Source: Verrucomicrobiota bacterium (GTDB lineage Bacteria; Verrucomicrobiota; Verrucomicrobiia; Limisphaerales; JAFMIX01). Taken from it: a DNA stretch of 16,362 bases. Below are positions 7,266 to 14,039 of the stretch, in pieces. The notes under the pieces are model-generated. The model was not told where the DNA came from, ran no database searches, and saw only the letters and a list, made by a program, of their open reading frames with translations. The number at the start of each line of letters is the position of its first letter. Position 1 is the stretch's first letter. The stretch is taken from assembly GCA_026397895.1 (NCBI GenBank), contig JAPLTZ010000123.1:1-16362 (forward strand). Direction: 5' to 3'. The position numbers and the translations under genes were made by a program.

Positions 7266-8075
7266 ATGAAGAAAATCCTCTCCGTTCTCTCGTTGCTCGT
7301 GACGGCCACCGCCTTTGCCGCCGAATTCACCAACAGCGCCGGCGTCATCGGCTACAACGACACTCCGCTGCTGCCCGGCGGCAAATGGCACGTCCACGAC
7401 GCCGACCGGCCGCAGCCCGTCGTCGTCACGCCCGGCACGTTCAGCTCGCAGGAAACGCCCGGCAAGCCGCCGTCCGACGCCATCGTGCTGTTCGACGGCA
7501 AGGACACCGCGCAATGGCAGGACAAGAAGGGCGAGGCGTCCGCATGGAAAATCGAGAACGGCGAACTGATCTCCACCAAAGGCAGCGACCTCATCAGCAA
7601 ACAGGAATTCGGCGACATTCAGTTGCACATCGAGTTCTGCATGCCGACGCCGCACGGCGAAGTCGGACAGAAGCGCAACAACAGCGGCGTTTTCTTCATG
7701 GGCAAGTTCGAGCTGCAAATCCTCGACTGCTACGAAAGCAAAACGTATCCCGACGGTCAGACCGCCGCGATCTACGGCCAGCGCCCGCCGCTGGTCAACG
7801 CCTGCCGCGCGCCCGGCCAATGGCAGACCTACGATGTCACGTTCACCGCGCCGCGCTTCGACAAGGACGGCGCCGTCACCCAGCCCGCCTACATCACCGT
7901 CTTCCACAACGGCGTCGTCGTGCAGAACCACGCGCCCTATCTCTGGCCGAGCGTTCACAAAACCCTGAACAAATACACCCCCATGCCGCCGACCGGCCCG
8001 CTGAAATTGCAGGATCACAACAACCCCGTCCGCTTCCGCAACATCTGGGTGCGCCCGCTGGCGACCGCAGAATAA
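7266..8075 (+). CDS. secreted DUF1080 (3-keto-disaccharide hydrolase-like) protein
   Basis: The protein has 269 residues from the ATG at 7266. An in-frame TTG at 7248 only adds six residues ahead of the basic signal start, so the ATG is preferred. The signal peptide is MKKILSVLSLLVTATAFA, cut before AEFTNS. The mature protein is a concanavalin-like beta-sandwich of the DUF1080 family: AIVLFDGKDTAQWQ near residue 75, WKIENGELIS, LHIEFCMPTP, NNSGVFFMGKFELQILDCY, and the closing PLKLQDHNNPVRFRNIWVRP. The family is abundant in Planctomycetes and Verrucomicrobia and includes 3-keto-glycoside hydrolases. It is followed 19 bp later by a secreted ThuA-like protein, a frequent pairing that points to periplasmic sugar breakdown. 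The exact substrate cannot be read. Confidence 0.9.
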   Translation: MKKILSVLSLLVTATAFAAEFTNSAGVIGYNDTPLLPGGKWHVHDADRPQPVVVTPGTFSSQETPGKPPSDAIVLFDGKDTAQWQDKKGEASAWKIENGELISTKGSDLISKQEFGDIQLHIEFCMPTPHGEVGQKRNNSGVFFMGKFELQILDCYESKTYPDGQTAAIYGQRPPLVNACRAPGQWQTYDVTFTAPRFDKDGAVTQPAYITVFHNGVVVQNHAPYLWPSVHKTLNKYTPMPPTGPLKLQDHNNPVRFRNIWVRPLATAE

Positions 8076-8094
8076 TTCTCAACCGACATTCCAC

Positions 8095-8958
8095 ATGAAA
8101 AAACTTTTTACTTTTCTGCTGGTTGCGCTGGCGGTCACCACCGCACAGGCCGCGCCGAAGAAAATTCTCGTCGTCAGCACCACGCTCGGCTTCCGCCACA
8201 GCTCCATCGCCACCGGCGAAAAAGTCCTCGCCGAACTCGCCAAGACCAGCGGCGCGTTCACCGTGGACTTCCTGCAGCAGCCGCCCGGCAAACCCGCCGC
8301 GCTGAAAAAGGACGCCAGCGCCGAGGCGAAAGCCGCGTTCGCCGCCGCCGAGGCGCAGTGGGAGAAAACCGCGCTCCAGCCCGCCCTGCAAAAACTCGCG
8401 CCCGCCGCGCTCAAGAACTACGACGGCGTCATTTTCCTCAGCACCACCGGCATGCTGCCGATTCCCGACATGGACGGCTTCCTGAACTGGATCAAGTCCG
8501 GCGGCGCGTTCATCGGCATCCACGCCGCGAGCGATACCTTCCATGGCTCCGCCGAATTTTGCGGCATGCTTGGCGGCGAATTTTTGAAACACGGCCCGCA
8601 GGTCAGCGTGGATTGCCTGAATCAGGACTTGGATCATCCCGCCACCAAGCATCTCGGCAAAAGCTGGCACATCGCGCAGGAGGAAATCTACGAGCTGAAA
8701 AATTACGACCCCGCCAAAGTCCACGACCTCCTCATCTTCGACAAACATCCCCAGACCAAAGACCCCGGCCACTTCCCGTCCTCGTGGTGCAAGCCGTTCG
8801 GCCAGGGCCGCGTCTTCTACGCCGCCATCGGCCACCGCGAAGACATCTGGGATGGCAACCCCGCCATCAAAGACCGCAAGAACGGCCCGGAAACCAGCCA
8901 AGCCTACCAGGCGCATCTCCTCGGCGGCATCAAGTGGGCGCTGAAACTCGCCGAGTGA
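8095..8958 (+). CDS. secreted ThuA-like (trehalose utilisation family) protein
   Basis: The protein has 287 residues with a signal peptide MKKLFTFLLVALAVTTAQA. The mature part begins KKILVVSTTLGFRHSS, typical of ThuA-like class I glutamine amidotransferase folds. Further landmarks are YDGVIFLSTTGMLP, FLNWIKSGGAFIGIHAASDTF near residue 140, and the closing GRVFYAAIGHREDIWD. ThuA-like proteins accompany 3-keto-sugar metabolism and sugar catabolic operons; their reaction is poorly defined. Together with the DUF1080 gene upstream (19-bp gap) it forms a probable two-gene secreted carbohydrate module. The TGA stop overlaps a possible GTG start of the next gene. Confidence 0.9.
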   Translation: MKKLFTFLLVALAVTTAQAAPKKILVVSTTLGFRHSSIATGEKVLAELAKTSGAFTVDFLQQPPGKPAALKKDASAEAKAAFAAAEAQWEKTALQPALQKLAPAALKNYDGVIFLSTTGMLPIPDMDGFLNWIKSGGAFIGIHAASDTFHGSAEFCGMLGGEFLKHGPQVSVDCLNQDLDHPATKHLGKSWHIAQEEIYELKNYDPAKVHDLLIFDKHPQTKDPGHFPSSWCKPFGQGRVFYAAIGHREDIWDGNPAIKDRKNGPETSQAYQAHLLGGIKWALKLAE

Positions 8959-8975
8959 CCGCGCCGGGATTTCGC

Positions 8976-9518
8976 ATGGCCCACCGCATCGAGGACAACG
9001 CCGCCCGCGCGCGCCGCCTGTGCGAGCAGGGATTGTGGGATGAAGTGCTGACGTTCGCCGCGCAGTGGAGTCAGGAAAACCCCACCGACCATCGCGCGTT
9101 TTATTACCTCGGCTTGGGCCACAGCGGCCTCGGCCAATTCGCACAGGCGGAAACCGCCTACCGCCGCGCGCTCGCCCTCGATTCCGCCGACCCCAAAGTC
9201 TGGAACAACCTTGCCGCCGTCCTCTACGAACATTTGCAGCGCCACAGCGAAGGCATCCGCTGCATCGAGCAGGCGTTGAAACTCGACCCCGGCCACAAAA
9301 CCGGCTGGGCCAACCTCGCCACGATGGTCGGTCGGCTGGGGCATTACGACAAAGCCATCGCCTGCGCCGATCGCGCCCTCGCGCTCGACCCCGATCTCGT
9401 GGAAGCCCACCTCCACAAAGCCGCCGCCGCCCGCGCGGCGGGCCGGATGGATGTCGTCCGCGAAACCTGCCTCGCCCTCGCCCGCATCGCGCCGGAACAT
9501 TTCCGCCGCGCGCGCTGA
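8976..9518 (+). CDS. cytoplasmic TPR protein
   Basis: The protein has 180 residues and no signal peptide, with about four tetratricopeptide repeats: WDEVLTFAAQWSQENPTDHR, AFYYLGLGHSGLGQFAQAE, VWNNLAAVLYEHLQRHSEG, and TGWANLATMVGRLGHYDKA with ALALDPDLVEAHL. The repeats fill the protein, so it is a protein-binding scaffold with no catalytic domain. The ATG at 8976 is chosen. An in-frame GTG at 8955 overlaps the TGA of the ThuA-like gene and would add seven residues, giving translational coupling; it cannot be excluded. The gene is probably the last of the plus-strand run, since the repeat-rich gap begins immediately after its stop. Binding partners are unknown. Confidence 0.8.
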   Translation: MAHRIEDNAARARRLCEQGLWDEVLTFAAQWSQENPTDHRAFYYLGLGHSGLGQFAQAETAYRRALALDSADPKVWNNLAAVLYEHLQRHSEGIRCIEQALKLDPGHKTGWANLATMVGRLGHYDKAIACADRALALDPDLVEAHLHKAAAARAAGRMDVVRETCLALARIAPEHFRRAR

Positions 9519-9522
9519 ACTG

Positions 9523-9591
9523 TTATCCGCAGATGCCGCAGATTGACACAGATTTTTTTAATCTGCGGACATCGGCGCAATCTGCGGATAA
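9523..9591. repeat. nested inverted repeat built on ATCTGCGG
   Basis: The outer arms TTATCCGCAGAT (9523-9534) and ATCTGCGGATAA (9580-9591) are a perfect 12-bp inverted repeat. The inner arms CCGCAGATT (9536-9544) and AATCTGCGG (9560-9568) are a perfect 9-bp inverted repeat. The 15-nt apical loop ends in TTTTTTT. A further lone copy of AATCTGCGGA occurs at 10849-10858, just before polA. The structure starts five bases after the TPR gene stop and could fold in its mRNA. It reads like a dispersed palindromic (REP-like) element. Confidence 0.75.
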
Positions 9592-9612
9592 AAAATGCAG
9601 CGGCTTCATGGT

Positions 9613-9794
9613 CTTTGGTAGGGACGGCGCGCTGCGCCGTCCGCGCCCGGAACGAAGTGGAGGGCGCAACGGATGCGCCGTGACGTTGCTTTGCGTATCA
9701 TCCGCTCCGTCGCCTGACCTGCCGCGACGGGCGCGAGCACGGCGGGCGCTGCGCTCGGCGACGGGGACATCGCAGCGCGATGTCCCTACCAAAG
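9613..9794. repeat. 182-bp MITE-like element with perfect 13-bp terminal inverted repeats
   Basis: CTTTGGTAGGGAC (9613-9625) is exactly mirrored by GTCCCTACCAAAG (9782-9794). Inside each end sits a strong hairpin: GGACGGCGC-gct-GCGCCGTCC (9622-9642) and GGGACATCGC-agc-GCGATGTCCC (9764-9786). A third, GGCGCA-acgga-TGCGCC, is at 9663-9679. There is no transposase or credible ORF and no obvious flanking target duplication. The shape suggests a non-autonomous repeat. Confidence 0.65.
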
Positions 9795-9808
9795 CAAATC
9801 CTGCCGCG

Positions 9809-10020
9809 CCGGGCGGACGAAAATCGCTCCGTGCCGCCCAACCGCCGTTTCGTGCGGAACAACCCCGCCGCCGTGCGGCCCAAAATCCATCCGTGCGGGC
9901 ATTTTCCCGTCCGTGCGGCGAGAATTCGATCTGTGCGGGCCAACTGTCGTTCCGTGCGCGCCCGTTGCCGGTCCGTGCGGGCGAAAATCGTTTCGTGCGG
10001 CCATTTTTCGATCCGTGCGG
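9809..10020. repeat. 11-unit degenerate array of CCGTGCGG with 20-21 bp period
   Basis: Cores start at 9809, 9829, 9850, 9871, 9891, 9911, 9931, 9952, 9973, 9993 and 10013; steps are 20, 21, 21, 20, 20, 20, 21, 21, 20 and 20. Six cores are exactly CCGTGCGG and the others differ by one base. Spacers of 12-13 bp share a loose pattern near SCCAAAATCGWT. Each core is itself a CCG-TG-CGG half-site pair. No cas genes are near and the units are far too short for CRISPR. Its role is unknown; a protein-binding array or a decayed tandem repeat are both possible. Confidence 0.75.
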
Positions 10021-10024
10021 CCCA

Positions 10025-10047
10025 AAACCGGAAAAATCGCCCGGTTT
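10025..10047. repeat. hairpin closing the CCGTGCGG array
   Basis: AAACCGG (10025-10031) and CCGGTTT (10041-10047) form a perfect 7-bp stem with a 9-nt loop rich in A, immediately after the last array unit. No T tract follows, so it is not a typical terminator. Confidence 0.5.
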
Positions 10048-10219
10048 GACCCGGTCGTGGCGAATCACGAGCGCTTCATGGACTGCGTCGGCAGAGCGCA
10101 GCGGCGACGGCGCTTTCGCCAGACACGATACGGTGGAGAATTTCCAACCCGCGTTCCAAAGCGGTGTCGCGCTGCGCTTGCCACCGCACTCCAAGACGCG
10201 CCCGCCGGATTCACGGCTT

Positions 10220-10248
10220 GACAGGGATTGGACGCGGCGAAACGATGC
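10220..10248 (+). promoter_or_regulatory. possible promoter of the lipoprotein gene
   Basis: A perfect -35 hexamer TTGACA (10220-10225) is followed after 17 bp by AACGAT (10243-10248), which matches only 3 of 6 positions of the -10 consensus. The distance to the ATG at 10273 is suitable. The strong -35 supports it, and the weak -10 keeps confidence low. Confidence 0.3.
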
Positions 10249-10272
10249 GCCCATGCCAGCGGATGAACAATT

Positions 10273-10845
10273 ATGAAGACAACAAATCTGATTCTCACGG
10301 CAATTGTAATGGTAGCTCTTTCAGGCTGCGCCACATCTTACCAATCCAACGGCTTGACGGGTGGTTACAGTGATACGCAATTAGCACCGGATGTTTTCCG
10401 TGTTGTCTTTTGCGGCAACGGTTACACGGAGGCGGAACGAGCACAGGATTTCGCATTATTGCGGGCAGCCGAGCTTACGCTGCAACAAGGGTTCACCTGC
10501 TTCGCTGTCATCGATGAGCAAAATTCCACAAAGACTTCGAGCTTTACCACACCTGGTTATGCAAACACCACAGCAACTGGCACTGGTTCCAGTTCTGGAA
10601 ATATCTATCTCAATCCTTATGGCGGAAATTATTCAGGGACATCAAGTGCGTATGTCAATTCGAGCACAACCTATACTCCACCTCAAACGCACGTCTTTTA
10701 TAAGCCTCGCACTGGGTTGCTTGTAAAAGCCTTCCAGACCAAACCCGAAGGCATCTTTACTTTCGATGCCAGCTTTCTTCAACAATCGCTGAAGAAAAAA
10801 TATCGAATAGAGAGAAATGAAAGTTCTTCGGTGTTACGGAAGTAG
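10273..10845 (+). CDS. CC0125/CC1285-like lipoprotein, AT-richer than its neighbours
   Basis: The protein has 190 residues. The lipoprotein signal is MKTTNLILTAIVMVALSGCA, with lipobox LSGC and the acylated Cys at 19. The mature N-terminal half has the family signature GLTGGYSDTQLAPDVFRVVF, followed by GNGYTEAERAQDFALLRAAELTLQQGF near residues 50-75. The family is of unknown function and its members are envelope lipoproteins. A Ser/Thr/Gly/Asn-rich linker (about 95-135) and a basic C-terminus follow. GC content is near 45 percent by eye against about 65 percent in polA and the genes upstream, and codon choice is correspondingly different. This suggests recent arrival or relaxed constraint. 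It lies directly behind the repeat-rich region and 53 bp before polA. Confidence 0.8.
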   Translation: MKTTNLILTAIVMVALSGCATSYQSNGLTGGYSDTQLAPDVFRVVFCGNGYTEAERAQDFALLRAAELTLQQGFTCFAVIDEQNSTKTSSFTTPGYANTTATGTGSSSGNIYLNPYGGNYSGTSSAYVNSSTTYTPPQTHVFYKPRTGLLVKAFQTKPEGIFTFDASFLQQSLKKKYRIERNESSSVLRK

Positions 10846-10898
10846 CAGAATCTGCGGAATGAGTTTATTTCCCCTCTGAACTCTGCTTTCATCCCGGC

Positions 10899-11942
10899 AT
10901 GGCAACGCCGGAGAAGAAATTGTTTTTGTTGGACGGCATGGCGCTGGTTTACCGGGCGCACTTCGCGTTCATCCGCGCGCCCATCCTCACCTCCACCGGC
11001 TTCAACACCTCCGCCATCTACGGCTTCGCCAACACGCTGCTGGACATCATCGGCAAGCAGTCGCCCACGCACCTGGCCGTGGTGTTCGACACCGCCGCAC
11101 CCACCGCTCGCCACACCGAGTTCGCCGATTACAAGGCGCACCGCGAGGCGATGCCGGAGGAATTGAGCGCCGCGCTCCCGCACATCAAGCGGCTCATCGA
11201 CGCCTGCAACATCCCGCGCCTCGAACTCGATGGCTTCGAGGCCGACGATATCATCGGCACGCTCGCCAAACGCGCGGAGCAGGAGGACTTCCTCGAACTC
11301 GACGGCTTCGAGGCCGACGACATCATCGGCACGCTCGTCAAACGCGCGGAGCGGGAGGACTTCCGCAGCTACATGGTCACGTCGGACAAGGATTTCGGCC
11401 AGCTCGTCACGGACAAGACGTTCATCTACAAGCCCGGTCGCGCCGGCGACGACGTGGAAATCCTCGGCGTGCCGGAAGTGCTCGCGCGTTGGAACATCCA
11501 GTCGCCCGCGCAGGTCGTGGACGTGCTCGCGCTCATGGGCGACGCCTCGGACAACATCCCCGGCGTGCCCGGCATCGGCGAAAAGACGGCGATGAAGCTC
11601 ATCACCGAATTCGGCAGCGTGGAAAATCTGATCGCCCGCACCGGCGAACTCAAAGGCAAGCTCAAGGAAAACCTGGAGAACCACCGCGCCGACGCCGAGC
11701 TATCCAAGCGCCTCGCCACCATCAACTGTAACGTGCCGTGCGCGCTCGAACTTGAGCCGCTGCAACGCCGCCCCTTCAACGACGACGCGCTGAAGGCGTT
11801 GTTCGTGGAGTTCGAGTTCAACTCGCTCGGCCGCCGCGTGTTTGGCGATGGGTTCAAAGCCGGTCGCGGCCCGCAGCGGTGCTCGGTTTGCCATCATCAT
11901 CGCCCAGGACGAAGTCGCAAGTGGCTCATACACGATTCGTGA
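10899..11942 (+). CDS. polA: DNA polymerase I, 5'-nuclease part as a separate ORF with internal duplication
   Basis: The product has 347 residues. It starts MATPEKKLFLLDGMALVYRA, the PolI 5'-nuclease N-terminus, and continues with VVFDTAAPTARHTEFADYKA. The metal-site motif FEADDIIG occurs twice (acidic residues near 114-117 and 138-141) because of a 24-residue tandem duplication at 108-155. The second acidic pair TSDKD (163-165) and the helix-hairpin region DVLALMGDASDNIPGVPGIG are intact. PolI similarity runs to RRVFGDGFKAGRG, then the frame ends in an unrelated tail WLIHDS and a TGA. The polymerase domain continues one frame over, starting one base after this stop. In E. coli this domain removes RNA primers. 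The duplication and the split both hit this domain, so its activity is doubtful. Confidence 0.85.
   Translation: MATPEKKLFLLDGMALVYRAHFAFIRAPILTSTGFNTSAIYGFANTLLDIIGKQSPTHLAVVFDTAAPTARHTEFADYKAHREAMPEELSAALPHIKRLIDACNIPRLELDGFEADDIIGTLAKRAEQEDFLELDGFEADDIIGTLVKRAEREDFRSYMVTSDKDFGQLVTDKTFIYKPGRAGDDVEILGVPEVLARWNIQSPAQVVDVLALMGDASDNIPGVPGIGEKTAMKLITEFGSVENLIARTGELKGKLKENLENHRADAELSKRLATINCNVPCALELEPLQRRPFNDDALKALFVEFEFNSLGRRVFGDGFKAGRGPQRCSVCHHHRPGRSRKWLIHDS
11220..11363 (+). repeat. 72-bp in-frame tandem duplication inside polA
   Basis: Copy one is 11220-11291 and copy two 11292-11363, with 68 of 72 bases identical. The four differences are all transitions; two are silent and two change residues (Ala to Val, Gln to Arg). 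Each copy encodes LELDGFEADDIIGTL followed by an AKRAEQEDF-like end. The unit is exactly 24 codons, so the frame is kept. Confidence 0.95.
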
Positions 11943-11943
11943 C

Positions 11944-13782
11944 ATGACATCCGCTGTCGCCGCGCACCTCAAGACCATCGCCGACGTGCCGCATGAATAT
12001 CACATCGCCGCCACGCCCGCCGAGCGCAAGCAGCTCATCCAGACGCTCGCTGGCCTGAAATCATTCTGCTTCGACACCGAGACGACCGGCCTCGACCCCA
12101 AGCAGGCCAAGCTCGTCGGCTTGTCTTTTTCATTCGCGGCGCACACCGGGCATTATGTGCCCATTCCGCAGGACGCCGACTCGGCCAAGAAAATTCTCGA
12201 AGAATTCCGCGCCGTGCTGGAAGACGAGCGCATCGAAAAAGTCGGGCACAACCTCAAGTTCGATCTGAGCGTGCTCAAGTGGCAGGGCTTCGCCGTGCGC
12301 GGCAAGTTGTTCGACACGATGGTCGCGCACAGCCTCGTCGAGCCGGAGCAGCGGCACGGCATGGATTACTTGAGCGAGGTCTATCTCGGCTACACGCCCG
12401 TGCCGATTAGTAAGCTCATCGGCGAGAAAAAATCCACGCAGCTCAGCATGGCCGACGTGCCGCTCGCGCAGATTGCCGAATACGCCGCCGAGGACGCCGA
12501 CGTCACCTGGCAATTACGCGCCGCGCTTGAACCGCTGCTCAAGCAGCGCGGCCAGGAACGCGTGTTCTTTGAGGTCGAGTCGCCGGTGCTACCCGTGCTC
12601 GTGGACATGGAATACGAGGGCATCCGCGTGGACGCCGCCGCGCTCGCGGAGTTCGCCGAGCTGCTCGCCAAGGAAATGGCCGAGCACGAAGCCGCCGTTT
12701 ACGAACTCGCCGGCACGAAGTTCAATCTCAATTCGCCGCGCCAGCTCGGGCAGATTCTGTTCGACGTGCTCAAGATTGCCGAGAAGCCGAAGAAGACCAA
12801 GACCGGCCAATACACCACCGACGAGCAGACGCTCACCGAACTCGCCGGCACGCACGCCATCGTCCAGCGCCTGCTCGATTTCCGCACCGCCACGAAGCTC
12901 AAGTCCACCTACGCCGACGCGTTGCCCGAAGCCATCTGGCCCGCGACGGGCCGTGTTCACACGACCTACCAGCAGGTCGCGACGAGCACCGGGCGGTTGA
13001 ATTCCACGAACCCCAACCTGCAAAACATTCCCATCCGCACCGAACGCGGACAGGAAATCCGCAAGGCCTTCGTCCCGCGCGACGCCGGGCACACGCTGCT
13101 CTCGGCGGATTATTCGCAGATCGAACTGCGCATCATCGCCGCGTTGAGCCGCGAGCCGGCGATGCTCGAAGCGTTCGCCTCCGGCCTGGACATTCACGCG
13201 GCCACGGCGGCGCGGGTGTTCGGCGTGGCGCTGGACACCGTCACGCCGGAGATGCGGCGCAAGGCCAAGATGGTCAACTTCGGCATCATCTACGGCATCT
13301 CGGCGTTCGGGTTGGCGCAGCGGCTCGGCATCCCGCGCGGCGAGGCGGCGGAGATCATCGCGCAATACTTCGCGCAGTTCCCCGGCATCCGCGGCTACCT
13401 CGACACGACCATCGCGTTCGCACGGCAACACGGCTACGTGGAGACCGTCACCGGCCGGCGGCGTTACCTGCGCGACATCAACTCCGCCAACGGCACCATC
13501 CGCGCCGCCGCCGAGCGCAACGCCATCAATGCGCCCATCCAAGGCACGGCGGCGGACATGATCAAGCTGGCGATGACCGCCATCCACCGCGAACTCGCCG
13601 CGCGCCGGCTGAAGACGCGCATGTTGCTGCAAGTCCACGACGAACTGGTGTTCGACCTCTACCGCCCCGAAGAAAAGGAAGTCCGCGAACTGGTGGCCGA
13701 GAAAATGAAAACCGCCATCGCCCTCGACGCGCCGGTGGACGTGGAAATCGGCACCGGCGACAACTGGCTGGCCGCGCATTGA
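11944..13782 (+). CDS. polA: DNA polymerase I, Klenow-like part (3'-5' exonuclease and polymerase)
   Basis: The product has 612 residues from the ATG at 11944; the frame is open back to 11842, within the 3' end of the nuclease ORF. The proofreading exonuclease is complete: FDTETTG (D44, E46), GHNLKFD and YAAEDAD. Polymerase motifs are all present: the STGRLNSTNPNLQNIPIRT region, motif A LLSADYSQIELRI, motif B RRKAKMVNFGIIYGISAFGL and motif C LQVHDELVFD (His-Asp near 565-566). The product should be an active Klenow-type polymerase with proofreading. The start is one base past the upstream TGA, with no Shine-Dalgarno, so translation would depend on coupling. Alternatively the two ORFs are one polA broken by a one-base frame change between about 11876 and 11943. 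Confidence 0.92.
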   Translation: MTSAVAAHLKTIADVPHEYHIAATPAERKQLIQTLAGLKSFCFDTETTGLDPKQAKLVGLSFSFAAHTGHYVPIPQDADSAKKILEEFRAVLEDERIEKVGHNLKFDLSVLKWQGFAVRGKLFDTMVAHSLVEPEQRHGMDYLSEVYLGYTPVPISKLIGEKKSTQLSMADVPLAQIAEYAAEDADVTWQLRAALEPLLKQRGQERVFFEVESPVLPVLVDMEYEGIRVDAAALAEFAELLAKEMAEHEAAVYELAGTKFNLNSPRQLGQILFDVLKIAEKPKKTKTGQYTTDEQTLTELAGTHAIVQRLLDFRTATKLKSTYADALPEAIWPATGRVHTTYQQVATSTGRLNSTNPNLQNIPIRTERGQEIRKAFVPRDAGHTLLSADYSQIELRIIAALSREPAMLEAFASGLDIHAATAARVFGVALDTVTPEMRRKAKMVNFGIIYGISAFGLAQRLGIPRGEAAEIIAQYFAQFPGIRGYLDTTIAFARQHGYVETVTGRRRYLRDINSANGTIRAAAERNAINAPIQGTAADMIKLAMTAIHRELAARRLKTRMLLQVHDELVFDLYRPEEKEVRELVAEKMKTAIALDAPVDVEIGTGDNWLAAH

Positions 13783-14039
13783 GCCACCGGAGGGACGAGT
13801 TACAAGAGTCCCAAAGCAACGGAACGAACCGCGACAGCAGAACTGACAGCGCCAACGGCAGCTGTCTCCGGCAATTTGTTGTTAAACGACTTTGTGTGAC
13901 TCAACAACAACAACTCTCGCAATAAAACCGTGTCCTGATTCCAGCGTAGCTCCAACCCAAACCGAAAGCTTGGAGGCGCTTGAAACCGGATAGCCGGCAT
14001 GACGACTTCGAATGCAAACGAAATGCTCCTCGCGTCCAC
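13783..14039. other. AT-richer gap after polA with no supported gene
   Basis: GC content is near 45-50 percent by eye, below the flanking genes. Short minus-strand frames overlap one another here in two phases (ends near 13800, 13882 and 13901) without a recognisable domain, so none is annotated. A decayed gene is possible. No clear terminator for polA is visible. Confidence 0.5.

Larger units (their letters stand above)
9519..10272. other. 754-bp repeat-rich intergenic region without a credible gene
   Basis: Open frames exist on both strands but cross all the repeat blocks, disagree in frame and give low-complexity Arg-, Pro- and Gly-rich products. Instead the region is a mosaic: a nested inverted repeat (9523-9591), an element bounded by perfect 13-bp inverted repeats (9613-9794), a 20-21 bp array (9809-10020), a closing hairpin (10025-10047), and a GC-rich stretch to about 10215 that looks like another dispersed repeat. 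A TTGACA hexamer near the end may serve the lipoprotein gene. Confidence 0.7.

Noticed and set aside
9613..9794. Complete insertion sequence
   Set aside because: At 182 bp it is far too short for a transposase, and no target-site duplication is visible at its edges.
9809..10020. CRISPR array
   Set aside because: The conserved core is only 8 bp, spacers are 12-13 bp and partly similar to each other, and no cas gene is present.
9065..10276. Long frames on both strands across the repeat region (also 9523-10254 minus) as real proteins
   Set aside because: They run through several independent repeats, are Arg/Pro-rich, have no domain, and the first overlaps the TPR gene in another frame.
11842..11943. 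Programmed ribosomal frameshifting joining the polA halves
   Set aside because: I see no slippery heptamer with a following stem-loop or an upstream Shine-Dalgarno stimulator. Stop-start coupling or mutation explains it more simply.
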